Below, piece by piece: positions 9,901 through 20,509 of a DNA stretch of 64,000 bases. The translations under genes and the position numbers were made by a program. Numbering within the stretch: position 1 is the stretch's first letter; each line of letters begins with the position of its first letter. The notes beneath the pieces are model-generated. The model saw only the letters and a list, made by a program, of their open reading frames with translations, did no database searches and had not been told where the DNA came from. This stretch comes from Onchidella celtica (lineage: Eukaryota; Mollusca; Gastropoda; Systellommatophora; Onchidiidae): the NCBI GenBank assembly GCA_963931925.1, contig OZ007581.1:10936192-11000191 (forward strand). Reading direction: 5' to 3'.

Positions 9901-11415
9901 TGCAGTAACAGTACCTGTGAGAAAAGGTGTATCAATATAAACTTCTGCAAGACGGAATCGCTCTACAGATCCGCCAAAAGTAATACAAGTTACCTCCTTG
10001 TCCAAAAATTGTGTTGGACGGACTAGTGACTGTCGAACGCCGATAGTCGTGCATCCGGAGTCACGTAGAACAGAAGCGCGAATCGCGTTCACGCGGCCCT
10101 GGTAAAATGTTAATTCACCCAGTTCATGTAGGGCGGACATGACTGGAATAGTCTTTGATTGCGATGAAGATTTATTAGTATAACCAACATCTGTATAGGG
10201 TGTAGATTGTACAGAGCAGGCATTTGCCGCTCCCATTTTTACGGTACAAAATCTTCGCATGTGGCCGAACTGATTACACTTGAAGCACATAATACGGTGT
10301 GAGTCGTGTCCACGATAAGGCCGATTCTGCGGTCTATTATAATTATGATTATCATCAAAATACACTCGTCGAGGCGGTCTCTGAGGCCGGTTATATTGTT
10401 GGCCTGTGCAGTTGCCACGATAATATGGGCGAGGCTCGTAAAAAGAATAACTCTGGTATCCTCGACGCGGGGATACATTACCTCGATTCGGAAAATCTCT
10501 CTGTCTACAAAAAGGCGGCTCTGATTGAAAGCGTGAATTTGGGGCCTGACGACGAGTCGGCCTTGAACGATCGTGTCCGGTTGGCGCTCCTTTGCCTACG
10601 TTGGCATAACACGGTGTTGTAGTTGAAGGCTTTGCCAAAGGACGATTTGGGTGGGCGGACGCGTATCGTTCGGCGCACGATGTGATTTCTTCAGAGGATG
10701 TCGGAGCCCTCTCTTTAAGGTGGGCGACTAAATCGGAATGACATGCGGTATAGATTTGGTCCTTTAAGACCAAATCGTAAAGTTGGGAATAATTTCCGGT
10801 AGTTACGTTCGCGAGCTCAATCCAGCGATCTAAATAATGTTTCAACCGATTGACATAAGTTGAGAAATTTTCAGATGGCTCAGGTTTACATGAGCGAAAT
10901 CTTTGATGGAAGCCATCCTCGGTATGCTGGAATCGCTTAAGCAGTGCTGTTTTAAGCTTGTCATAATCGTTGGCATCTTCTACTTTAAGGCTGTGAAATA
11001 CCTCTAAAGCCTTACCTGTTAATAAATTGGACAGGCATGAACTGTACATCGCCTGCTGCCATCCGACGCATTTAGCGTGTAACTCGAACCGATGTAAATA
11101 TGCGTCGATCCGGTCGAGTTTTTCATTAAATGGTGGTAGTTTTGGTTTAGTAGCATAAGAATTGGTGGCAGTAGTGGGTGTTACAAGCGATTGTTGCTCT
11201 AACTTTTTCATTGCGAGTTCATGCTGTCTTTCCTTTTCTCTTTCTACTTCTTTTTCTCTTTCTCTTTCTTCTTTTTCTCTTTCTCTTTCTCTTGCTTCTT
11301 TTCGATCCTCGCGCTCTCGGTCTTGTTGTACCTGTCGTTCGCACCACGCGGCGCGTTCTTCCTCTGGTATGCCCAGAACTTTGGCAGATTCTAAATATTT
11401 AAGAAACTCAGCCAT
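6961..11415 (-). CDS. Gag-Pol polyprotein, intact, order gag-PR-IN-RT-RH
   Basis: A 1484-residue frame encoding all retrotransposition proteins. Seen: a Glu/Arg/Lys-rich coiled-coil-like segment at residues 20-75; gag to about 350; a CCHC knuckle (C377, C380, H385, C390); an aspartic protease with DSG at 452-454; an integrase with zinc-binding H634, H641, C671, C674 and a DDE triad D704, D763, E799 (the last two 35 residues apart), then a GPF module near 941; reverse transcriptase with YFDDI at 1218-1222; RNase H with D1369, E1410, D1435 and D1478. No stop or frameshift separates gag and pol, so a single polyprotein is implied. Integrase before RT is opposite to standard Ty3/gypsy and typical of Gmr1-like elements. 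It is the only gag-pol in the window with every catalytic residue present. Confidence 0.95.
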   Translation of the reverse strand: MAEFLKYLESAKVLGIPEEERAAWCERQVQQDREREDRKEAREREREKEEREREKEVEREKERQHELAMKKLEQQSLVTPTTATNSYATKPKLPPFNEKLDRIDAYLHRFELHAKCVGWQQAMYSSCLSNLLTGKALEVFHSLKVEDANDYDKLKTALLKRFQHTEDGFHQRFRSCKPEPSENFSTYVNRLKHYLDRWIELANVTTGNYSQLYDLVLKDQIYTACHSDLVAHLKERAPTSSEEITSCAERYASAHPNRPLAKPSTTTPCYANVGKGAPTGHDRSRPTRRQAPNSRFQSEPPFCRQRDFPNRGNVSPRRGYQSYSFYEPRPYYRGNCTGQQYNRPQRPPRRVYFDDNHNYNRPQNRPYRGHDSHRIMCFKCNQFGHMRRFCTVKMGAANACSVQSTPYTDVGYTNKSSSQSKTIPVMSALHELGELTFYQGRVNAIRASVLRDSGCTTIGVRQSLVRPTQFLDKEVTCITFGGSVERFRLAEVYIDTPFLTGTVTACVLPNPVADIIIGNVPQVNKFPIGNLEIWTQDESVACATTRLQSSRRADSPLSNPTIEVNITSSAFHDEQHSDPTLKHFFAKVDPTAPDTSKFVIKDDLLYRNFQNKRETVMQLVVPRSFRRDIIRLAHDTSLAGHQGKARTKSRILSQFFWPSIYADVNRFVSTCDVCQRRTPKGRASRAPLQEMPMVSRPFERVAVDIVGPLHKSDRGHRFILSVIDYATRWPEAIPLKDISADHIAEALITVFSRLGFPVEILSDRGPQFTSELFKKVLELIGIKQRLTSPYHPQSNGCCERWNATMKSMLARVSADKPSDWDRQLPAILFAYRELPNPSTGFSPFELLYGRKPRGPMAILHDLFAGSDTDDNDTQSAYQYVVDLRQRILNACQLAQKSSAAHASLYKQYRDQGSRLRTLTVGDQTLVLLPETKNKLLLTWKGPFKVLKRLSRVNYLIKIRGQDKVFHINMLKRYLSDDDNRQNNRRNVVAQANAALVSVDDDDPIKIENSIPALRSSENTSDVNINPDLSESQRQDLRDLLNEFTTVFTDLPGNTSLVQHVIRLKTDIPVFVKPYPRPLHAQETIITEVRNMFHLGVIERSTSPYNSPIVLVKKKDDTVRFCIDYRKLNEVTIYDAEPIPNQENLFAQLARATIFSKIDLSKGYWQIPLHENSKQYTAFQTPLGLMQWRYMPFGLVTAPATFARMMTILLQGMNSVLSYFDDICIYETDWSGHIAALRQVFIALRRAGLTAKPSKVFLGYNEINFLGHTIAHGVQTPDDKKITTILKLQPPRTKKEVRSLLGFLNYYRKFIPNFSSLTAPLSDLTRKNFPNKVKWTTECADTLRTVQQLFSTSPILILPDINQIFIVRTDASDKGLGAVLLQERDDTLRPCLYASRKLLDRECRYAIIERECLAIIFAVNAFSRYLLMSEFIIETDHRPLLFLKTNRAKNARLTRWSLALQEYRFVIRSIPGGDNSQADILSRLI

Positions 11416-12882
11416 GATATGTTAAAGTCTGTAAATAGTAAGTATTTACCTACTATTAAGGTATATCGCGGTATCAATTATATTATATGAACAGTTATTG
11501 ACTGTTAATATTAACTCAGTGTCTTATGTTAGCACTGCTTCGCGAAAAGAACGTTCTATCTCTCTCTCTCAAAATTATAGGCAGTATCACTTAAACTGCA
11601 AACACTTTATCTCTCTCTGAAAATTACAAGCAGTATCACTTAAACTGCAAAAACTTTATCTCTCTCTCTCTCAATATAAATTCTAGTAAGGCAGTGCCGT
11701 CTATCCGTTGCTCCCAGTGCAATAAAATACTATATTATATCGCCTTTACTGCGATAATTTAATGTCTCGAGTGATCACTCTCAAAATTTTACGTCTCTCT
11801 CAACGGGACGAACCAGTGTCCTCTGTTATCACTGTCAAAAAACGAATCGCTCTCTCAATGCGATGAATCAAAACTATATCTCTTTCTCAACACGACAAAT
11901 TCGAAATATCTCTGTGTTCTCAAAACACTCTCAAAAATCTCTCTCTTCTCAAAACACGCACACGCAGTGTCTTCTGTTACCACTGCAAAATTATTCTCTC
12001 TAGATCTATCTTCAACGTGAAATTGTCACGTGAACCAAAAATTATTATATCTCTCTCTCACATATGTCAATACCAGATTACAATTCAACGTGGTTTTAGC
12101 ACGTGAAACACCTCAGGCATATATTGTAAACATATCAATGTTATTATAGTAGTTTAAAGTTTATAAGCAAAAAAAAAAATACAATAAACAGGACGTATAC
12201 TGACGAGTAAAACGAACGAAAACAGACCCTACAAGTCCTAACTTATATTACAGATAGTTTAAGAAGAAAACAGGAGAGACATCTTCCTAAAGAAAAGTGA
12301 GGAAGTAAGAAAAACGCCACAATCTATACGAATAATGGATCCCTAATAGAACTATTCACAGAGAAGCAAATCCCCCCGAGTTATTTTACATAGCCACCAA
12401 GGCCTCCAATATCCTTCGTAATGGCAAAGAAGATATGCTAACCTATGATCCCAACCAACCTCCCGCACTTAAACTAAACATATAGTAAATAGTAAAATGG
12501 CCTGGAACACACACACAGAGCGGAAAGTACGTCGCCCTCCTCAAGACTGTTAGATAGATGGATCACTTATCTTTATTTTTGAGGAATTCAGATGTTAAAT
12601 ATCCTCAATCCATAGCTCCAAGCCCAAAACTGTATTTCTGTCTGAGGTAGAACTGGATGATGAAAGGGTTCCCTCGCCGGTATCCACGGGTCAATGGGAT
12701 GTTGAATTCACCATATGAAATTGAAACACAATATTAAATTAATACAAATTGCTTAAACTCTATAATAAAAGACCTGAAAACATAATATTACAACAGTACA
12801 ATATGAAATAATGGAATAAAAAAATACAATAGGTTTCAAAATAATCTAACTAAGTGGCATGGCGTTATTAAAGTTCTTTTAA
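11416..12882 (-). other. Family 1 5' leader, untranslated
   Basis: About 1.47 kb between the primer site and the gag ATG. It has many short tctctctc tracts and repeated phrases such as 'cagtatcacttaaactgc' at about 11583 and 11630. No coding frame is credible. The left copy has the same leader at 3509-4975. Confidence 0.6.
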
Positions 12883-12895
12883 GGGTCCCTCTCCA
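12883..12895 (-). promoter_or_regulatory. Candidate primer-binding site, family 1 right copy
   Basis: Identical to 4976-4988: TGGAGAGGGACCC one base from the LTR edge at 12897, with the same 22-bp internal duplication of the edge sequence. Confidence 0.5.
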
Positions 12896-12896
12896 G

Positions 12897-14188
12897 TGTT
12901 ACGAGGTGGGTCCTCGAGTGTTACGAGTTCAAGGAAGGGTATACTAGATTATAAATTTAGGTGTTCGACTGCATTTTTAATAATTATCGAGAGGTTTTAG
13001 AAATTACTCTGCCATACCATGCCACATACACTAATAACAATTTCGAGTAGGTTATATCAAGGACCTTGTAGGGCCACAAATTTATTACTTAAAATTCCTA
13101 ACAATTTCGTCTATCGTTTACATATTAAAAGACAACATTGCAGCATCAAATGAAAATACTAAAATACATAACTATAAATCTCCTCTAGATCCTTAAGAGA
13201 TTTGAAACTCTATATCATTCTGATTCATACACAGTTTACTTAGTAATTATTCATCTTCAGAAATATAGACTGCCTACTACTTCACAAATAATATCCTTAT
13301 GTCTCAGACGACAATATTAACTCATTTAACTGCTTATAAAGGATCAAACCGTCAAGACACACTGACGTAGTTAAGATAGATCTAATCTAGATCTGTTCTA
13401 GGATGGGCTGGCAATCCCCAGCCTCATCCAGACACATCAATTACAATTTACAAATGTGTATATCAGTCACTCTTTCTAGATCTTAATTGCAAGTAAAACT
13501 TTATGGTCTTGCATCCCTTTGGTCGCACTTCTACTGGAAAGTTAGGGTCAGATTCACATCATCTCGAATCATTTTGATGAAACTTACGATTGGTTCCCTG
13601 AAACGATTTCAGGGAACTGGAGAAAATAGCTGTGGATTATTTTCATTGTCTATCCAGGACATAGACATGACGTTAACAGTCTGTTGGTTCTCTCTGGCTG
13701 AACCCCTAGCCGACCACCTTCGTAGCTGGAAACTCTACATGGAAGTGAGGTAGCATAAAGATGCTCCCGCTTATCTTCTGCAACTCACGTGACTGCTCAA
13801 ATTTGATTGGTGCATCCACTTCGAGCTCCGCTCGCAGCGCCAATAGATTCTATTAATAGTAACAGACAAAGTCAGACCTAGGATGTCAAAACCTTTCGCA
13901 AAGTCTCTACACCCTAAACGTTTTATGTACGAATTTCTTCACTCCTTATTCGCCCCGTCTTTCCCTGTTAAGGTACACCCAAACCACGGGGTCGAAAACT
14001 GCATCGTCACTGTTAATTTATCCATTCGTTCTATCCTGACCCACTTTCTTTCCATCTCTAAGAAAAGCGTTACAAAAACAAACTGTCCACGGGAATAGTT
14101 CAAGGACGTTTGCACTGGCTAAAATCAATGATGCCATGTAATAAACAATGCGTGACCTAGCACGGCAATTCAAATCCTAATCCTGACA
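12897..14188 (-). repeat. 5' LTR of the family 1 right copy
   Basis: A copy of 4990-6281 at offset 7907. The outer edge is sharp: after ctgaca at 14188 the sequence leaves the repeat. Confidence 0.8.
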
Positions 14189-14209
14189 ACAGTACTCTTT
14201 AAAGTTCAG

Positions 14210-14600
14210 GAAATGTTTGTCCTTATGAACTCCTGAGAAATGTCACAGACCCCATGTGTTCAGAATCATCAAAATTACCAAGTGCTTAGTAATTTTATAA
14301 TCCCACTGTGACTAATAATGTCATAATTTCCATGATGAGTCCAGTGATGTCATAGGGGATGTCATAGTCTTCATGAGTTCAGGGATATCACAGACCCCAC
14401 GAGTTCAGGAATGTCATAGTCCCCATGGGTCCAGTGTTATCATCGTCCCCATGCGTTCAGGGATGTCGTAGTCTTCATGAGTTCAGGGACATCATAGACC
14501 CCTCGAGTTCACAAATGTCATAGTTCCCACGAGGTCAGAGATACCACAACCTCTATGTATCCAGGTTTATTACAATGCTAATACATTCAGGGATGAAGGC
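14210..14600. repeat. Degenerate minisatellite
   Basis: Roughly ten decayed copies of a ~27-35 bp unit resembling 'gatgtcatagtccccatg' followed by 'agttcaggg', with variants such as catagacccc and catagtcttc. Copies differ by substitutions and length, so this is an old array. It begins about 20 bp after the family 1 array ends. Confidence 0.65.
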
Positions 14601-14943
14601 AGTTTTAAGTTTAAGTTTAAAGAAAACACATCGGCATGAAAACCGCCATATTGCCCTGGGACGAAGCAAGATGATAGACAGAATATAACAGGATGATAGG
14701 AGAGAAAGAGACCCTACCAGGGGCACGATGACAACCCGCAGGTTGAATGGAAGAGTGAATAATCTCGTAATTTAAATTACCCAGCAGCTGCTGTGATTTT
14801 CTGAAACACGAGAACACCGACCTAAAAGTACTGCCACTTTCGACATGCCTCTCGGTGAGACCTCACATAAAAATGTTCTCATAGAAGATATTTTGAGACA
14901 TCCTTGATTTTTTTCCCCATGTGAAGTCCTGCACCAACCCCAG

Positions 14944-15069
14944 GTCCCCTTGAACATTGTGATTCAACATCTGAAAACCGTACTTTCGCCGTGCCTGTCA
15001 ATGAAGATGTTTCCATCAGTATGTGTGTCCTGGGGTATCCAAAACCAACAACTCTGGCGTTATACAAAG
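14944..15069 (+). CDS. Ig-receptor gene, exon: first half of Ig domain 1
   Basis: An exon read by hand: acceptor ...aaccccag at 14943, donor g|gtgaga after 15069, 126 nt, phase 1 to phase 1. It encodes 41 whole codons ending ...EDVSISMCVLGYPKPTTLAL plus YK. The B-strand cysteine context (ISMC) followed by G-x-P-x-P is typical of an Ig C2/I-set domain, and the pattern recurs in the exon at 16871 (ISFIC..GNPEPQLQLY). It joins in frame to 16480-16659. Upstream exons, including any signal peptide, are not recognised and may lie beyond the retrotransposon array. Confidence 0.65.
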
Positions 15070-15636
15070 GTGAGATTTGTTTTCTATCATCATGAGTGAA
15101 ATGCATATAAATACAGTGAGTTCTACCCTTTTTCGTTCAATTATGACGGGCTGTGGTGTGAATTGTTGCACTGTCGACATTGATGATACGTGCGCAACGC
15201 AAGTCGACGAACGGGATGTGACGAATTAATTCCTCTCGGTATTATGTGTCTCGGTTTGAATTTACAGGACTATGCTGGCATTCCGTCATATCCTAAGAAT
15301 TTCTCTTCCAAATGGGATTTGTTTTTTTTTTTTATTATGTCGTGCAAATGTTCAGAGATTCGATTCATTCATTTCAGACTGAGAGGCACATTGGTTGTTC
15401 TCAGTCACCACCGAATAACATTTTAACAAAAATCCCTCAATTAATAACGATTGATCTCGACGGGGTTGTAGCTGGGAATAGTATACATAATGTATGTGCC
15501 ACAAAGACGATCATATCCACAGACATCACGAAAGTAAATTTAAAATGTGATTTCTGACTACCTCGACAGCTAAAATCTGTACTGGTATCAATAATGCTGT
15601 TGGGACCCGCGCTAATTTACAATATAAGCCGTAACT

Positions 15637-15915
15637 CAATGGTTCTCAACGTGGGCTTTTATCATTTTCCGGGGAAGGGGGGGGTCGAAAACAAAAGAAA
15701 ACGGCGACAACGATGGGTGGGGGGGGGGTGATTTGGGGGTCAAATACAGGGCAGCCATTGACAACAGCACACATGGGTGGGTTTGATGACTAGAAAAGAT
15801 CTGTTTGTTTAGTGTATTTGTCAAAGAATATTTTCTGTTCAAAATGAATAATTAGCACGTCTAATGTCATTAATTAGGCTTTGAAAAGCCTCCTCTCTCT
15901 CTCTCTCTCTGTCTG

Positions 15916-16003
<88 letters not shown>

Positions 16004-16175
16004 TGTCTGCGCTAGTTTGTCTTCTTATGAATTATATCTGTAGAGTTTGAGTAGGGATTTCAGGTTGGAGTGGAGAGGGGTGAGGGGAGGGGGGGGGGTA
16101 GATGGGGGCTGGGGCGACGAAATAAAATGTGGAGCCTAAGGGGGTCATTGCCTGGAAAAAGGTTGAGAACTACTG
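15637..16175. mobile_element. Non-autonomous hAT element (MITE)
   Basis: The termini are imperfect inverted repeats: left caatggttctcaacgtggg, right (reversed) cagtagttctcaacctttt, the familiar hAT terminus type. The flanking 8-bp target duplication is ccgtaact (15629-15636) and ctgtaact (16176-16183), 7 of 8 identical, as expected for hAT. The 539-bp interior has no transposase and contains a ~100-bp (CT)n(GT)n microsatellite at about 15893-16007 and G-rich runs. It sits in the receptor intron between 15069 and 16480. Confidence 0.8.
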
Positions 16176-16479
16176 CTGTAACTGAACAGTGAACACAACT
16201 CATTATTTTCTCTCTTCGGGTTTGCAATTGGTCTGCTGTCCCCTAGCAACACAGAGGTATCATAATGTGTTATAAATCTGCTTATTCCGGTCTAACTGCA
16301 GTGCAAAGGAAATTTTACCATTACAGCACGTCAATTTTTTGTTTGTTTATTTTCATCACCCGTACTTTTTATCACTTAAAAAAAACAAAACAAAAACAAA
16401 CAAACAACGATAATGCCGGATCCTTTTAAAGTAATCCTTGGTCATTTTACATTATGGTGAGTATTTCTGATTTTCCCAG

Positions 16480-16659
16480 GCCCATCCAGGTCAAAGGTAC
16501 CGGTAAACTTCACGTACATTGATGAATCCAGAGCTAGAGGAGAGATAGTTGTCACCGTTCGAGATCTAAAGATGGAAATGCTTGGAGATTACAGCGTGTA
16601 TAACAGAGACGCTGACACCGGTGTCTATGGTCACCTGAAATTTACTTTAATGGCTGAAA
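16480..16659 (+). CDS. Ig-receptor gene, exon: second half of Ig domain 1
   Basis: Acceptor ttttcccag at 16479, donor gtaagt at 16660, 180 nt, phase 1-1. It encodes an Ig C-terminal half with the E- and F-strand pattern ITVTVRDLKMEMLGDYSVYN-like (as seen: EIVVTVRDLKMEMLGDYSVY). The usual F-strand cysteine two residues after the tyrosine is replaced by valine, so domain 1 should lack the canonical intradomain disulfide. An N-F-T glycosylation sequon follows the start. Phase 1 borders are usual for Ig-coding exons. Confidence 0.75.
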
Positions 16660-16870
16660 GTAAGTAACACAGTCAGTTTCTGAAAGCAGTGCAAATCAAG
16701 TTATTATCATTTCATGTCTTTCAAGATATGCCCCATAATATCTGCAAGGCGGGGAATAAGTTTAATATTTCATACATTTAAACGACCAACTAAATATACG
16801 ACAAAACTCGTCAAAATAATGTTATTTTTATTATGAAAATGTGTTTAATTCATGACCAAATTCTGTACAG

Positions 16871-17022
16871 ACCCAGCTGAAGTAAAAGACTTTTATGTCA
16901 ACAATCCAAAGCCCCAATCAAATGAAGAGATCAGTTTTATCTGTCAAGCTGAGGGTAACCCAGAACCACAACTTCAACTGTACCATGAAAATCATGACGG
17001 ACAGCGGGAGCTTATCCACAAC
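16871..17022 (+). CDS. Ig-receptor gene, exon: first half of Ig domain 2
   Basis: Acceptor ttctgtacag at 16870, donor gtaagt at 17023, 152 nt, phase 1 to phase 0. It encodes PAEVKDFYVNNPKPQSNEE then ISFICQAEGNPEPQLQLYHE, a clear B-strand cysteine and C-strand region of an Ig C2/I-set domain; the usual tryptophan is replaced (QLQLY). It joins in frame with 17777-17903. A Met-start reading at 16852 uses intron sequence and is not the real start. Confidence 0.8.
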
Positions 17023-17776
17023 GTAAGTAACAATGTTCATTAAAACATTATATTTCAGTTGGTTTTGGCTGCAACAGATTTTCTTTGTCGACAAATTTAC
17101 TATAAAAAAAAAAAGCTCGTATTGTGAACGTGATGGCTTCTTCATTTAGAATGTCTTAAGTAAACGCAAGTTTTTGTAACATGCATCTCTTTTCGTTGGG
17201 ATTCTTGGAGTATACGAACAGGCCCACATAAAGTTGGTAACGTGTCCAGGCCAAACTAGAAATGTAGAGCCCAATTTCAAACTGTTCATGAAGAATTTTT
17301 GCAGTCACTTGCAGTCAGTGCCATAATTATGTCTTATCAATCTATAGTTTTTTTGTTGTTTTTTTAAATATTGTATTGCATGAATCTGGTTTTAAGATAT
17401 CAAATTTTGTGATGAAGCCCTCCCCTCACCCAATCCCCCCCCCCCCTCACCCCCGATTCTCTTTATAATTTCAGTATACTTAACCGGAGCTTCGCTTAAA
17501 TTCTTAGGCCCATGTCAAGTGGCTCACTAATCCTCCCCCCCCCCCCCCCACTCCTTCGTCAGTTTTTGGCATTTATCACGAAGGCTATGGATTTATTGGT
17601 AAATATTTGATAATGTGTTTCGTGCTATTAAAAGTTGAGTAATGTACCCAATGGCATAAAGAGGTCTTAGTGATGTCTCACGAAGGCCTAAGCTGGTCGC
17701 ATTTTTAGCACTTCTGCAAGAAAAACCATCAAAACCCCTGACAGAACTTTGAATGTGTTGACATTCTGTTCCTTAG

Positions 17777-17903
17777 GTGTCTGGGAAAAGTTTAAGACAT
17801 CGAATACGGGTTGTCTGTAATATGGCAGGTCAGTATGTCTGCTCGGCTAGCAATAGAGAGAACGTGAAGCCTGGGGAGCAGACAATTGGCCTGAAAGTCA
17901 ACT
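17777..17903 (+). CDS. Ig-receptor gene, exon: second half of Ig domain 2
   Basis: Acceptor tgttccttag at 17776, donor gtaagt at 17904, 127 nt, phase 0 to phase 1. It encodes the F- and G-strands with the disulfide cysteine: NMAGQYVCSASNRENVKPGE followed by QTIGLKVN. Unlike domain 1, domain 2 has both cysteines. The ~750-bp intron upstream holds poly-C runs but no other exon I can support. Confidence 0.8.
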
Positions 17904-20395
17904 GTAAGTAGGCATTTGCCTTATCCTGCTCTTTCCTGTGTTCGAATTGTACTGCAAATGGTCATGAGTAAGAACTGGCCTTTCAACTGTGCTGCAATAG
18001 TCACACATTATTTAAATTTGTACATTCTGCAAATTTAAGGTAGAATTTTTTCAACGTCTACTCTTAAATAGTACCGCACACTGTATAGATAAAAAAAGGG
18101 ACAGGGTTAAAATTTTGTGGACGTTTTTTTGTTCACGTTAGTGTAAAGCACAATGATGTATTTAAGTGATCAGTGTTTCAATATGGACATACCACTGGTA
18201 ACACTGTTTGAATTTATGCAGTATGGCACAACGTTTAAAACATATGTTTTGCTCTAGCATTATTTCTCAAAGTCATTGCAACTTCGCAGTAATTGGGTAA
18301 TCGTGTAATAATTTAACAAAATCTCAATCACGTTTGTCCTCCTGAGTACAGTTTTACTTTGGAGCCTTCCTTATTTCAATGGCATTTGTGATCCTTAATT
18401 CAGTCTGAACGTGTGTCATTTCTTTCTGCATTTACGTGAAGTTGGTCTATTTCATGCCTTACTCACTCTATTATCGGTCAGTTTTGAAAAATCCAACATA
18501 TTTTCAAAAGAAAGCCTCTTTACAATTCACTCGTTTCAGCATAAGGTATTTCATGCTCTTCCAATAGTTTCTGTTAGTCAGTGTTTGAAAGATACACATA
18601 GAATTGAAAAAAGAAATATGTTTAGGCCTACATGAAATTCTAATAATATGAACTTTACGTCCATTCTTCCTAGTACTGAGGACTTACTAACATTGCTTTT
18701 TCTCGTAGTCTTGGGTGTTGGTGGTTGAACACTCTAATGAAAAGGTACATTAATTTATCATTGTTCATGCCAGTCATTTCCTGCATCTGTTAACTCCACA
18801 GCGTTACAATCTGAGACCTGCACCATCTCATTCACTAAAGGTATGGGAGACGGTAATGTATATTATCTAATCTTTAACATGTATTCGTTGTCAGTATTTT
18901 TTCACCCTAACTGTTGATATTTTGCATGTAAAGAGATAAAGAAAGTCAGTACGACTCCAGAAGCCTGCAGCTTTTACTGGCCAACCAATCAAACCCTAGC
19001 CGAGTTTCCATGACAATTAGTATGTCACCATCTAGAGCAATGAATATCTAGGATTACTGAGATCTTAAAACTGGTAGACATAAACGGGGGTAAAAGGGGA
19101 GGCGGGTGGAAGAAGAAGACGTAAACATCAAAGTGCCATGAAATGAGTGCAAAAACGGCATATCAAATATTTTTTTCTGATGACATGGCCAAATAGTCCA
19201 TGCAAACTGGCACTTGAAGCTTTAGAATATCGATGCCTTATCATGGATATTTGACATTCTGATGGCTGCATGATGTTCCTTGTCGGAGGGGGCAGGGGAG
19301 GTGGGAGGGGGGTGTTGAAAACATATCAAAATCAAGCATACCAACTTTATGAGTGGCATGCTCTTCACTTTCCATAACTGTCCATTTCAGTGGCTTTACA
19401 ATAGGCCAAAACTGTCTCATCAAAAAATAATCTACAGCCATAAAAAATGTTCAAGCTTCTTTACATCGAAAGAAGACAAGAATTGATCAAAGTGACCTGT
19501 TTCTGATTAACAGCTTGCCGATGTTTATTCATAGAAACAAAAACTGTCTTGCGCCTGGCATCAATGGTGTTGAATTTGTTTGTTTCATATGATGTCATTA
19601 AAGTTCCATTCCTTCTCAAGGTTTTTTTTTTTTTGAATTTCAAAACAACTAAAAATGTGATAGCTAAAACAGGAATTTAATACTCTGATAACTAAAAAAA
19701 ACAAACAACTGTGATAACTATGAAAGATATATCATGATGAGTTTGCAAACTTACTATAAGATATTTCCATCTTCTCTAGGGCCCAGGTATTTCAAATTGT
19801 CAAATCGTGTTTAATAAAATAGATCTATGCCTATACTATGATTTCATTATTCTCTATAGGCGAGAATGGAGTTGTTGTTTTTTTTTTTAAAAGAAAGAAA
19901 AATTAGGCAATGGCTCGGCACAACATGACTTGCTATTCTTCGTTTTTATTTACTTTGCTCAAAATGGCTATGGGGCTCAGGAAATTAAAGCTGGGCTGAA
20001 TCTCAATTTTGGTGACGTTAATGAAGTAGAGGAATTATTGTCTTGGCTGTCAGCACTATTCACTTGTCACTGACACAAATTACGTGCTTTGCCGACGTCA
20101 TTCTTTCTGATATGTCAGATTCTATTGATTGTATCAACTGACAATCAGACTATCACTTTAATTTTTCTCCAATTTTCTCTGCTATTCTGTTATAATTAGT
20201 TGCACTATATCATCATTGAAAGGGCTCCATAAAACAGATCAGTGTAAATTTAAACATGGCAACAAATAGAATAAATGTATGGTCATTGTAATTTGTGTCT
20301 GCATAATAATGATCTTTACATTACCCACTGGCTTGTCTTCTAACACATGAATTGACAATAACCGACAATCACATGATATTGCAAGAATATAATTA
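17904..20395. other. Intron sequence, little recognisable
   Basis: Apart from the possible micro-exon at 18802-18840 I see only AT-rich intronic DNA. The open stretches on either strand are short and lack domain motifs. Confidence 0.5.
18802..18840 (+). CDS. Possible micro-exon of the Ig-receptor gene (stalk)
   Basis: Acceptor ctccacag at 18801 after a pyrimidine-rich stretch, donor g|gtatgg after 18840. It is 39 nt, phase 1-1, so it can be included or skipped without changing frame between 17903 and 25630. It would encode (S)LQSETCTISFTK(G). Support is only splice signals, phase and openness. Confidence 0.35.
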
Positions 20396-20509
20396 TGTTA
20401 CCAGCAAAATATGAAGTACGAAAAGGAGACGGCAAAGTATGAAGTACCGGTATTTAATATTATACACATTGCCTAGGCATTCTATAGAATGCCAAAAGAC
20501 AATCAGGCA

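Larger units (their letters stand above)
4990..14188 (-). mobile_element. Family 1 LTR retrotransposon, right tandem copy, complete
   Basis: A complete LTR-internal-LTR unit on the minus strand: 3' LTR 4990-6281, internal region 6282-12896, 5' LTR 12897-14188. The single gag-pol frame is uninterrupted. The pol order is protease, integrase, reverse transcriptase, RNase H, which in the Ty3 superfamily is known from Gmr1-like elements. There is no env-like frame. The base after the outer LTR starts acagt, which would be one half of the target duplication; the other half must lie left of the window. Confidence 0.92.

Noticed and set aside
16852..16870. Met-start at 16852 as the start of an Ig protein
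   Set aside because: The ATG lies in intron sequence upstream of a good splice acceptor at 16870.
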